Below, piece after piece: positions 46,199 to 54,493 of a stretch of 64,000 nt of DNA. The notes under the pieces are model-generated. The model made no database searches and had not been told where the DNA came from. It saw only the letters and a list, made by a program, of their open reading frames with translations. Location: NCBI RefSeq assembly GCF_008711175.1, contig NZ_VWNF01000001.1, positions 1 through 64,000 on the forward strand, written 5' to 3'. The translations under genes were made by a program, and so were the position numbers. Each line of letters begins with the position of its first letter. Positions within the stretch are counted from its first letter, which is position 1. The stretch comes from Nesterenkonia ebinurensis (lineage in GTDB: Bacteria; Actinomycetota; Actinomycetes; Actinomycetales; Micrococcaceae).

Positions 46199-48605
46199 TA
46201 TTGCGCCCAACGACCTGGTGAGTCATCCGACGCGCGGCAAGGACACCTCGACGAGGATCCTGGGCTACCGCTTTGAGTCTACGTCCGTTTGACCGGATGA
46301 GCTTCTTCGCTGCTCCCTTGGCAACCGCGACCGAGCTCGTAAGGTTTCGACTCCTCCGGGACCGATTTATTCTACCGACGTTTTGTTCGTGGAAAGCGAT
46401 GGCCCGATTGATGATCAGATCAGACATTTCAGGGGTGGGTTCAGGGCGAAACTCTGATGACAGGTGACCAGTAAGCAGATCAGCGTAGAGAGCAGCGAAG
46501 TCATAGGACAGCGCTTTTTCTGCCGCAACTAACGAAGCCTCGGAACGCTTCCGGTATGTATCCCGATCACGGACGAGGTTGGCGATCTCCTTCGCCAGGG
46601 CACGGCTGTCTCGCTGGGCCACGGCGATCAGCCCTTCATTGTCCTCGGCAACGGCCAGCCACGGAAGTTCATACATCACCACAGGCATTCCGAGCGCCTG
46701 TGCCTCGACCAAGGTCAGAGGGTACCCTTCAATGGCGCTGGTGCACACATAGAGGTCTGACTGCTCGAGTTCGGACATAAGTTCTTCACCCAAGAGGGGC
46801 CCAGTCACTCTGAGTGCATCATCAACTCCATGCTGAGCTGCCTCCCGGACCAGTTGCTCCAAGGTCAGGTCCTCGGAGTCTGGGCCAACGATAGTCAGCT
46901 GGAAATCGACATTCAGTCGACGCAAGGCAGCAGCGACGTAAATGAGCTCCCGTACTCGTTTAGTGTGTTGCTGGATGCGACCCCACCAGACCAGCCGAAT
47001 CGGCGCAGAGTCTAGAATTCTCGGTTTAGTCCGCAGCGATCCCTCAAGCAGCCAAGGGGATGCCGGGTTCGGCAAGTACACCGCCTGCTCGATGCCCTGA
47101 GACTTCCAGAACGCGACATCGGTAGCAGACAAGGTGACGACTGTCTCAAACACCGGAAGATGGTCAGTCAGGAACGACGTCCGAAGGCTGAAGTCAAACA
47201 TCGGGCGGAGGCAGAAGTTGTGAAGCCACGCGATCGAGCTGATGCCGACGCTGCCCGCCAACAGTGCGAAGTATGGCCACTCCTCGTTATAGAGAATGTG
47301 GTGGTCGATGACCCTATCGACCTCATACTTCTCGCAGATCTCAAGGAACGCTCCGAGCTTGTCTGCAATCGAGGGTCCTTGGATCGCCACCAGATCCACA
47401 CCTTTGGGCAGCTCGTAGACGATTCCCTCCAGGGTCCTCACCGCGACAACTACGCGGTATCCAACCTTTTGCAGCTCTTTTGCCTGGGAAATCAGCACTC
47501 CTTGAACGCCGCCGCTTCGAAGATTCCCCGTGTACAACAGAATTGTTTGCGGATTCTCCCGGGGAGCGGCCAGAAAGACTTCCCGGTGCTGACTCAGGAA
47601 TGGCAGTGCCTGCGGGTAGAACAATGCCGCAGCGCGGATGACATCGGTAGCACCCACCTTCTGCGCGAGCAGCTCAAGACATTGCTGCTGATCCCCTTCG
47701 TCCTCGACTTCTACTGCGTATCGGAGGATTACCTGGATGGAAGACAATCTGGCAGATTCATAGGATGCCAGGACGCTGCTCGGATCCGGAAGTGAACTGA
47801 CATGTTCGTGGATCGGTTTGCGGATTGCCTCAATAGAGTCCAGTCCTCTGAGGTAAAACGCGAAGGAATCCAGATTTGGTGCTCGACGACCACTGACCCC
47901 AAGACGGAAATAGTACCGGTAGAGGCGATCCGGCATAGACACGTATTTGCGTGCATGGGCGACGCCCAACATAGTGATTGGGATGTCATTTGCACGATAC
48001 AGCTGGAGATCCTCAGGGACGGCTTCATATGCAGCGCGCAACAGTTCTCGGCTCCAGAGATATCGCCACAAGTGGCCCTGGGCCACTTCATTGGCTGGAA
48101 AAAGTTTGGGCAGGATCTCTTCGCCAATGAGATGGGAATACTTCGGCTGGAGGGCCTTTTCGAACCTTCGAGGGACGGGACCATCGCCTACCACGAACTG
48201 GACACCAAAACCGACGAGATCTGCCTGCTGGGCACGCGCCCTGCGGAGCGTGCGGCGGGCAGCGTCCTCAGCCAGCTCATCATCACCGTCAAGGAACAAG
48301 ATATACGGAGCTCTGGCCTCCATGACACCAACCCGACGCGCCTGGAAAGCCGACTGATTGGTCTCATGGCGAATGAGTCGGATCCTTGAGTCCCGAGTCC
48401 GGAAGCTGTCCACCACATCGACAGTGCCATCAGTCGAAGCATCGTCGACACAGATAATCTCGATATCGGCCAGCGTCTGGGCGAGGCAGCTCTCAAGCGC
48501 TCTGCCCACCCAGTCCTCATCGTTGTGGACGGGGATCACGATCGACACCGCAGGCGACACCTGCGGCTTTGACAGCTCACGGGTGCTGCGTGCCTTGAAT
48601 CTCAT
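46194..48605 (-). CDS. two-domain glycosyltransferase (GT2 + GT4)
   Basis: This 803-residue cytoplasmic protein joins two transferases. Residues 15-140 are GT2: VSIVIPVHNDEDWVGRALES, IEIICVDDASTDGTVDVVDS, APYILFLDGDDELAEDAARR (DXD). Residues about 355-740 are GT4 (GT-B): ILLYTGNLRSGGVQGVLISQ, IRLVWWGRIQQHTKRVRELI, FQLTIVGPDSEDLTLEQLV and SAIEGYPLTLVEAQALGMPV (the E-x7-E motif). Such bifunctional enzymes often make teichoic-acid-like or capsular repeats. ATG 48605. It is AT-richer than the core. The C-terminus is basic (RSRRSRNL, GRRLKAVAQDPRRG), suitable for membrane association. Confidence 0.88.
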   Translation of the reverse strand: MRFKARSTRELSKPQVSPAVSIVIPVHNDEDWVGRALESCLAQTLADIEIICVDDASTDGTVDVVDSFRTRDSRIRLIRHETNQSAFQARRVGVMEARAPYILFLDGDDELAEDAARRTLRRARAQQADLVGFGVQFVVGDGPVPRRFEKALQPKYSHLIGEEILPKLFPANEVAQGHLWRYLWSRELLRAAYEAVPEDLQLYRANDIPITMLGVAHARKYVSMPDRLYRYYFRLGVSGRRAPNLDSFAFYLRGLDSIEAIRKPIHEHVSSLPDPSSVLASYESARLSSIQVILRYAVEVEDEGDQQQCLELLAQKVGATDVIRAAALFYPQALPFLSQHREVFLAAPRENPQTILLYTGNLRSGGVQGVLISQAKELQKVGYRVVVAVRTLEGIVYELPKGVDLVAIQGPSIADKLGAFLEICEKYEVDRVIDHHILYNEEWPYFALLAGSVGISSIAWLHNFCLRPMFDFSLRTSFLTDHLPVFETVVTLSATDVAFWKSQGIEQAVYLPNPASPWLLEGSLRTKPRILDSAPIRLVWWGRIQQHTKRVRELIYVAAALRRLNVDFQLTIVGPDSEDLTLEQLVREAAQHGVDDALRVTGPLLGEELMSELEQSDLYVCTSAIEGYPLTLVEAQALGMPVVMYELPWLAVAEDNEGLIAVAQRDSRALAKEIANLVRDRDTYRKRSEASLVAAEKALSYDFAALYADLLTGHLSSEFRPEPTPEMSDLIINRAIAFHEQNVGRINRSRRSRNLTSSVAVAKGAAKKLIRSNGRRLKAVAQDPRRGVLAARRMTHQVVGRNK

Positions 48606-48786
48606 CGTAGATGAGAGTATCAGGGACTGACCGTACTGGCGGCGTGTTGCACATTCACCGGCCCGAGGCTGTGTTCAGAGGGCGGGCGAAGAGCGACTCG
48701 CTACTGCAGAACGATCTGTTGCTGAGTGCACTGGCGCTGCGAGCAGCCAGAAGGCTGAGCCAACACCGGAGATCTCCCTGGTCTAC

Positions 48787-49596
48787 TCAGCCGGTCCGCC
48801 GGGCGATGAAGAAGATTCTGCGGAAGGGCAGGATGGTGCCGATGCGGGTCTGCGGATAGGCGGCCCGGAGCGCGGCCTTGTACTCGGCGGTGAACTGCTC
48901 CAACTCTGCGGGCGGGAGCGCGCTCAGCACCGGGCGGGCCGCCGCCGCGGAGATCCATTCGAAGACCGGGTCCTCGCCCTGCAGAACATGCTGGTAGGTG
49001 GTCTCCCAGGCCTCGACCGTCCAATCTTGGCCGCTGACATCGAGCATATAGTCGATGACCGGCGCGGTCGGGTTCAGCAAGGTGCCTGGATCAATATGTT
49101 CCGCGTAGGGGCTGCGGCCGGCCAGTTCGTAGAGCAGCCGATGGCTGGGGGCAGCGTAATTCCCGGGAACCTGCACCGCAAGCACTCCGCCGGGGGCGAT
49201 ATTCCGCTGGATCACCGGCAACAGCTCACGGTGATCGGGCAACCACTGCAGTGCGGCGTTGGATACCGCCAGGTCTACCGGTTCAGACGGGATGAAAGTC
49301 CGGATGTCCGCCCGCTGATAGGTGATCTTGGCGTCGTCGTGGGTTGATACACGGGCGCTCTCCAGCATTTCCTGGCTGGAGTCGACCCCGGTGATATGCG
49401 CTGCCGGCCAATGGTGCCGCAGCACAGGCATCCCGTTGCCGGGTCCGCAGCCATAGTCGACAATGCTGCGCGCATTGGGATGGTTGACCCGGCTGAGCAG
49501 GTCGATGAACGGGCGAGTGCGCTCTGAGGCAAAGGCAAGGTAGCGGGTCGGGTTCCATATGGTGTCCGCGGAATCCCCGCTTGAGGAGATGGGCAT
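48787..49596 (-). CDS. tam: trans-aconitate 2-methyltransferase-like SAM methyltransferase
   Basis: This 269-residue class I methyltransferase has IWNPTRYLAFASERTRPFID, SIVDYGCGPGNGMPVLRHHW (SAM motif I), ITGVDSSQEMLESARV, DLAVSNAALQWLPDHRELLP and APGGVLAVQVPGNYAAPSHR, the pattern of Tam enzymes that methylate trans-aconitate. The C-terminal ILPFRRIFFIARR end also fits. ATG 49596. Its place in the polymer cluster is probably incidental. A 180-bp gap without recognisable feature separates it from the glycosyltransferase. Confidence 0.85.
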   Translation of the reverse strand: MPISSSGDSADTIWNPTRYLAFASERTRPFIDLLSRVNHPNARSIVDYGCGPGNGMPVLRHHWPAAHITGVDSSQEMLESARVSTHDDAKITYQRADIRTFIPSEPVDLAVSNAALQWLPDHRELLPVIQRNIAPGGVLAVQVPGNYAAPSHRLLYELAGRSPYAEHIDPGTLLNPTAPVIDYMLDVSGQDWTVEAWETTYQHVLQGEDPVFEWISAAAARPVLSALPPAELEQFTAEYKAALRAAYPQTRIGTILPFRRIFFIARRTG

Positions 49597-49784
49597 GGAG
49601 TGAGTCTAGAGAGAACAGCGCTGCTGGGCCCAGGTCGATGACACTTAACGCAATGAACGAGCCCTGACTCACCTGCCGCACGCGCCACTGTTCCTCACTT
49701 CCGGGGAAGCCCGCTGATAGACTGGGGCGCGCTTTGCCGTGCGGATGGAGCAAGGGCACGCATTCTCATTCGGGAGGAACGTCT

Positions 49785-50723
49785 ATGGCAGCACCGGCTG
49801 CTGAACAGCGGCATACGCCGCGCTTTGAGCTGGGGCCACAGCGCATTGTGCAGATGGACGGAAGCGAGCTGGTGCGGGTCGGCGCCCGGCCCGGCTTCTT
49901 CCAGTATCTGCGTGATATTTGGCGGTTCCGGCACTTCCTGCAGTACGACGCCCACGCCCGCACCTCCTCGCAGAACAACCTGGACTCCATGGGCCGGGTC
50001 TGGATGGTCATCAACCCGCTGCTGCAGGCCGCGGTCTACTTCTTCATCTTCGGCTACATCCTTGAGACCCACCGCGATGTGGTGAACTTCATCGGCTACC
50101 TGATCATCGGGGTGCTGACCTTCCGGTTCATCCAGGGGGCGGTCACCAGCGGCTCCAATTCGATCGCCGGCAACCAGAACGTGGTGCAGTCCTTCAACTT
50201 TCCACGGGCCTGCCTTCCCATCTCCGCCACTGTCCGGGAGCTCTTCGCCACCGTACCCACCTTTGTGGTGATGGCTCTGCTGGTGTACTTCATCGGCGAC
50301 TACCAGGTAGGCGATATGGAGCGGGCAGACATCACCCTGGACTGGAAATGGCTGATGTTCTTTCCCGCCATCTTCCTTGCCCTGCTGGTGATGACCGGCC
50401 TGGGTCTGATCCTGGCCCGCATCGTGGCACATTTCAACGATATGAAGCACATCATCGCCATCGGTGTGCGGCTGTGGTTCTACGCCTCGGCGGTGATCTT
50501 CAGCGTGGACCGCTTTGCTGACCGAGGGCACGATTGGATCATCACGGTGATGCACTTCAACCCGGCCTTCTGCGTACTGGACATCATCCGCGACGCTTGG
50601 CTCTACGACGGGCTGGGCGACCCCTTCCGCTGGCTGGTGCTGGGCGGCTGGGCAGTCGGAGCCCTGACGATCGGCATGGTCATCTTCTGGCGCGGGGAAG
50701 AGACCTACGGACGGGAGCGCTGA
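49785..50723 (+). CDS. ABC-2 polysaccharide export permease (Wzm/TagG type)
   Basis: This 312-residue inner-membrane protein has six membrane segments and the ABC-2 family stretch LIIGVLTFRFIQGAVTSGSN, VVQSFNFPRACLPISATVRE and FNPAFCVLDIIRDAW. It has a cytoplasmic N-terminus with the amphipathic FFQYLRDIWRFRHFLQYDAH. It forms the channel for teichoic-acid or O-antigen-like glycopolymers. ATG 49785 has GGGAGG 8 nt upstream; an upstream start at 49734 is not supported. It is followed after 10 nt by its ATPase. Confidence 0.92.
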   Translation: MAAPAAEQRHTPRFELGPQRIVQMDGSELVRVGARPGFFQYLRDIWRFRHFLQYDAHARTSSQNNLDSMGRVWMVINPLLQAAVYFFIFGYILETHRDVVNFIGYLIIGVLTFRFIQGAVTSGSNSIAGNQNVVQSFNFPRACLPISATVRELFATVPTFVVMALLVYFIGDYQVGDMERADITLDWKWLMFFPAIFLALLVMTGLGLILARIVAHFNDMKHIIAIGVRLWFYASAVIFSVDRFADRGHDWIITVMHFNPAFCVLDIIRDAWLYDGLGDPFRWLVLGGWAVGALTIGMVIFWRGEETYGRER

Positions 50724-50733
50724 GCCGATCACT

Positions 50734-51780
50734 ATGAGCACCCCGACTTCCAGCTACACCCCGCGGCGGGCCAACTGGCTGACCAGCAGCCCGCAGACCA
50801 GCGAAGGTCTGGACCTGGACCCGGAGACCTTCGACGACGGCTTCGGCTTCGACGAGATCGAAGAGATCGCCTGGGACGACGCCCCCCTGACCCAGAACGC
50901 CCCCCAGGTGGTGACCCTAGACCCCGCACAGATCTCCGTAGTGGTGGACAATGCCTCCAAGATCTACCGCATCCGTTCCAGCACCGAGCACAAGAAGAAC
51001 ACCAAACGGGTCAGCCGGCAAGTGCAGAAAGTGCTCGGCTCGGGCTGGGCAGAGATCCCCGCCCTGGAGAGACTCAGCTTTGTGGTCAACCGCGGCGAGA
51101 CCGTAGGCGTCATCGGCACCAACGGTTCCGGCAAGTCCACTCTGATGAAGCTGCTTACTGGCAAGATCCGGCCCAGCACCGGGGAGGTCTATGCCACCTC
51201 CACCCCGATCATGCTGGGCGTCAACGCCGCCCTGGTGCGGCAGATCTCAGGCCGGGAGAACATCCGGCTGGGCTGCCTGGCCATGGGACTCTCCCCCAAA
51301 CAGGCAGCGGAGCGATTCGACATGATCGTGGAGATCTCCGGGCTCCACGACGCCCTGGACATGCCGCTGAAGGCCTACTCCTCGGGTATGCAGTCCCGCC
51401 TGCAGTTCGCCATCGCCACCGCTGTGGATCCCGACATCCTGCTCATTGATGAGGCGCTGAACACAGGGGATGCCCAGTTCCGCAGCCGGACCAAGAAGCG
51501 TCTGGACGAAGTCCGGGCCCAGGCCGGCTGCGTGTTCCTGGTCAGTCACTCCCTGGGCACCATCAAGCAGATGTGCACCCGGGCGATCTGGATTGAACAG
51601 GGCCGCATGCTCGCCGACGGGGACCCCGAATGGGTGTGCTCCCAGTACGAGGAGTACACCGACCATAAGTCCAATGGGCGGATGCGCTCAGCACAGATCG
51701 TCTACGATCGCACCCTGCTCAAACTCGCTCCGGTCCAGATCGAATTCCAAGAAGGCACCCGCCCCACCAAAGCCGGCTGA
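50734..51780 (+). CDS. ABC polysaccharide export ATPase (Wzt/TagH type)
   Basis: This 348-residue ATPase has an N-terminal extension of about 70 polar residues, then VVVDNASKIYRIRS, Walker A GVIGTNGSGKSTLMKLLTGK, GRENIRLGCLAMGLSPKQAA, signature LKAYSSGMQSRLQFAIATAV and Walker B DPDILLIDEALNTGDAQFRS. The Y.R..S segment and SSGM signature are specific to the TagH/Wzt group. It powers export through the Wzm protein encoded just upstream. There is no C-terminal carbohydrate-binding domain. Confidence 0.93.
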   Translation: MSTPTSSYTPRRANWLTSSPQTSEGLDLDPETFDDGFGFDEIEEIAWDDAPLTQNAPQVVTLDPAQISVVVDNASKIYRIRSSTEHKKNTKRVSRQVQKVLGSGWAEIPALERLSFVVNRGETVGVIGTNGSGKSTLMKLLTGKIRPSTGEVYATSTPIMLGVNAALVRQISGRENIRLGCLAMGLSPKQAAERFDMIVEISGLHDALDMPLKAYSSGMQSRLQFAIATAVDPDILLIDEALNTGDAQFRSRTKKRLDEVRAQAGCVFLVSHSLGTIKQMCTRAIWIEQGRMLADGDPEWVCSQYEEYTDHKSNGRMRSAQIVYDRTLLKLAPVQIEFQEGTRPTKAG

Positions 51781-51800
51781 ACTGCAGTTTTGCGCAGTGC

Positions 51801-52214
51801 TCAGGAGAACCAGATAGAAATTTCCCGCTCAGCGGATTCTACTGAGTCTGAGCCGTGGACCAGGTTCTTCTGGACCTTCTCCCCCCAGTCCCGGCCGAGA
51901 TCACCGCGGATGGTGCCCGGGGCGGCCGTGGTGGGATCGGTCTGCCCGGCCAAGGAGCGGAAACCCTTGATCACCTCCTGACCCTCCACGATGGCGGCCA
52001 CAATGGGCCCGGAGAGCATGAAGTCCACCAGCGGCTGATAGAAGGGCTTGCCCTCATGCTCGGCATAGTGGGCGGCCAGCTGCTCAGGGGCAGCTGAGAG
52101 CTTCTTCAGCTCAGCGATGGTGTAGCCCTTGGCCTCGATCCGGCACAGGATCTCACCGGTGAGTCCACGTTCCACGCCGTCGGGCTTGATCAGCACCAGG
52201 GTGCGCTCGCTCAT
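51801..52214 (-). CDS. ndk: nucleoside diphosphate kinase
   Basis: This 137-residue kinase exchanges the gamma-phosphate among nucleotides. It has [60 protein letters not shown] and the catalytic His in [23 protein letters not shown] 52214. It is convergent with the export ATPase gene, 20 nt away. In many Actinobacteria it directly follows DUF4233; here about 6.5 kb of other genes lie between. Confidence 0.97.
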   Translation of the reverse strand: MSERTLVLIKPDGVERGLTGEILCRIEAKGYTIAELKKLSAAPEQLAAHYAEHEGKPFYQPLVDFMLSGPIVAAIVEGQEVIKGFRSLAGQTDPTTAAPGTIRGDLGRDWGEKVQKNLVHGSDSVESAEREISIWFS

Positions 52215-52298
52215 AAGTCCTTCTCCTCACTTCTCAGCAATGAAACTGCACTCAGCTTACTTGACCGTGCAGCAGGCTACGCACCTCTCATTTGCCCG

Positions 52299-53051
52299 CT
52301 AGACACCAACCTCATATGTGTCACGCTCCAGAGTGGTCTCACTTATTCCCGTAGCATTTCTATAGGTATCGGTGAAGCCAAAGAACTTATCAGTTGCCCC
52401 AAGACTGCATAGGATCTCGAGAGCCTCCTTAAACTCCACAGATGAGTAGTACTGTGCAGATTCGGGCTCGGTTACCCATTGTTCTGCCACAGGCTGACCC
52501 AACAAGGGCTCTGAAACCTGCGCACAGCGCATGATCATCTCAGCCGCGGCCGCAGAAGGCTCCACGGCCCACTCCGCTTCCTCTAGGGAGCTCGTTGTCA
52601 CCAGAATGGACCGTAAAGTCCGCTCAGCCCGTTGAACTGCGTGCAGCATTAGAGTCCCTGAGCTTCTTGGTCGGCGAGGCAGGATCAACCGAGTGATGCC
52701 TCGATCATTGATCGCGGCCAAGAGAGCCTGCGGGTCACGGGGAACAACTACCTCTTTGCTCTGCGGCCATATATCGAGTTTGCTGTGGAACCCTTGCATA
52801 CCACCCACGTGAAAGACATAAAACTCTGGATAGAGATAGAAATCCTCTTCTGTGTCCTTCAATTCCTCATAGAAGGCACCAATAGCAGCAAGTAGGAGTG
52901 CCGAGGCACTTAGTGCGTCTCCCGGCTCTACCGCCACAATGCCGATACGATCGCGGGAGTCGAAGTGAGGGAGCAAATCAGCGAATTCTGAGTCCTCTCC
53001 TCGCGCCTTGAACCCGAACTCTCTTGTCCGCATAAGCCCTGCTGTATGCAT
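52299..53051 (-). CDS. conserved-looking hypothetical protein of the amine-oxidase cluster
   Basis: This 250-residue soluble protein was not recognised. It has DRIGIVAVEPGDALSASALL, AAIGAFYEELKDTEEDFYLY, PEFYVFHVGGMQGFHSKLDI, WPQSKEVVV and LLAAINDRGITRLILPRRPR, then a helical C-terminal half. No signal peptide or membrane helix is present. The YP.FY.FHVG...LDIWP pattern suggests a defined domain rather than disorder. ATG 53051 has a near-perfect AAAGGAGG site. It is the last gene of the minus-strand unit, 38 nt after the symporter gene, so it should act in the same pathway. Confidence 0.7.
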   Translation of the reverse strand: MHTAGLMRTREFGFKARGEDSEFADLLPHFDSRDRIGIVAVEPGDALSASALLLAAIGAFYEELKDTEEDFYLYPEFYVFHVGGMQGFHSKLDIWPQSKEVVVPRDPQALLAAINDRGITRLILPRRPRSSGTLMLHAVQRAERTLRSILVTTSSLEEAEWAVEPSAAAAEMIMRCAQVSEPLLGQPVAEQWVTEPESAQYYSSVEFKEALEILCSLGATDKFFGFTDTYRNATGISETTLERDTYEVGV

Positions 53052-53089
53052 AACTGACTTTCCTCCTTTAGGTACTTCATGTATCAAGA

Positions 53090-54445
53090 TCAACTGCCAG
53101 CAGAGGCTGGAACTTCTGCTGGGGCTGGCGTTTTCCGGCTGAGCGTGAAACGAGCAACCACAACGATGACAATCGCTGTAGCAACGAGTACAAGAGCTGC
53201 CGGCCATGCCATGCCACCCATCACTAGCAGAGGCAAAAGGGTGATCAGCAGGACCTCCGCAGGACTCAACACCATGTAAGCGATCCCGTAATAGTCCAGT
53301 GTCTTCGACCTCATCTCTGGGTCAACAATGCGCAACAGAGCAATACCCATCGGCACCGTCCCCGTGTTCCATCCCCAGAGGAAGAGCGACTGCTCCACGG
53401 GGTGGTCTTGGAAGAGTCTCTTGGCGATGAAGAAGTAGAACGAAAGAATTACCGCTAGGCCGAAGACAAGCAACATGGCCAACGGCTGCGCATACGCTAC
53501 AACAATCGCTGGATCAATGGAGGCAATTCCGAAGGCAACTAGAAGGTCAGTGGTTGAGCTGGAGGTTCTCTCAAAAAGCCGACTGTCAAAGTATTTTATT
53601 GCCTTGAATTTCAGGAGCACAAACAAAACTGCCCAACCCACAAGGAAGCCAAGCGGGAAAACGGGCACACTGTATCCGTCCCCAAAGCCGTCCAACCATT
53701 CGGCAACAAGGTAGGCGAGGCCCGCAACACCAAAGACCAATCCAGCGTGGTACATGAGGGGGTCGATGGACATAGTGTTGACAGGACTGACGCCTACAGG
53801 TTTGCGGTCCTTCTCCGCAACGAGACCTGAACGCACGTCATGAGGAACCGCCTTGAAGTCCGCCAAGTACGTGGTATTCCCGCGCATTGACTCCCACTTG
53901 ATGATGAGGATTCCGCCAGTAATGGCCACAAGAATCCCTACAGTGGCCGCCGTCATACCGATGCTTGCAGCATCTTCCCAGTAGTCGCCGTATACTTCCG
54001 CAATCCCGGCGGCCGTGCCATGTCCGCCCATAAAACCAGCAGCGAGCATGAGCCCGAAACCATCTGGAATATCTGCGAAGACGACTGACAGCACACCTAG
54101 TGTGAACAGCAGTCCAAGACCATATTGAAACAGGATGATGGACTGAGAAGCTGACCACGTAGTTCCCACAGACTTTATGACGCTTCTGAGGGAAGCAACC
54201 TTTGAGGTGAAAGGAAGTGCGGCGAACACCACAACAATCAGTATTCCAGCATATTGACTCAGTGTTTCTGAGAAAGGAATCACCCCCAGGGCATTGGGAC
54301 CGAGGGCTAGTCCCATGAGCCCTGCCATGAGGCTAGCAGGAAGAAAGAGTGCCTGTATAGGTTTCACCTTAGCTCTCAAAAAAGAAGCTACTAAAAGAAG
54401 TATAGAGATCCAAGCAATATCATTGAATACGTCCCACGCCGTCAT
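53090..54445 (-). CDS. GltS-type sodium/glutamate symporter family protein
   Basis: This 451-residue membrane protein has about twelve segments and the GltS marker GFGLMLAAGFMGGHGTAAGI (the GGHGTA re-entrant loop), with a second loop-like stretch WGWNTGTVPMGIALLRIVDP. The N-terminus ISILLLVASFLRAKVKPIQA also fits. GltS carriers take up glutamate or related amino acids with sodium. ATG 54445 has AGGAAGG upstream. It is distinctly AT-richer than the flanking core. Its substrate is likely the one handled by the two flavoenzymes upstream in the operon (inference). Confidence 0.82.
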   Translation of the reverse strand: MTAWDVFNDIAWISILLLVASFLRAKVKPIQALFLPASLMAGLMGLALGPNALGVIPFSETLSQYAGILIVVVFAALPFTSKVASLRSVIKSVGTTWSASQSIILFQYGLGLLFTLGVLSVVFADIPDGFGLMLAAGFMGGHGTAAGIAEVYGDYWEDAASIGMTAATVGILVAITGGILIIKWESMRGNTTYLADFKAVPHDVRSGLVAEKDRKPVGVSPVNTMSIDPLMYHAGLVFGVAGLAYLVAEWLDGFGDGYSVPVFPLGFLVGWAVLFVLLKFKAIKYFDSRLFERTSSSTTDLLVAFGIASIDPAIVVAYAQPLAMLLVFGLAVILSFYFFIAKRLFQDHPVEQSLFLWGWNTGTVPMGIALLRIVDPEMRSKTLDYYGIAYMVLSPAEVLLITLLPLLVMGGMAWPAALVLVATAIVIVVVARFTLSRKTPAPAEVPASAGS

Positions 54446-54493
54446 GTTACTACCTTCCTGTACAAATAATTCTCAGACTTTAGTTATTTACAA

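Noticed and set aside
49695-50741. 348-codon minus-strand frame opposite the Wzm gene
   Set aside because: Antisense shadow; the plus strand carries a clear ABC-2 permease followed by its ATPase.
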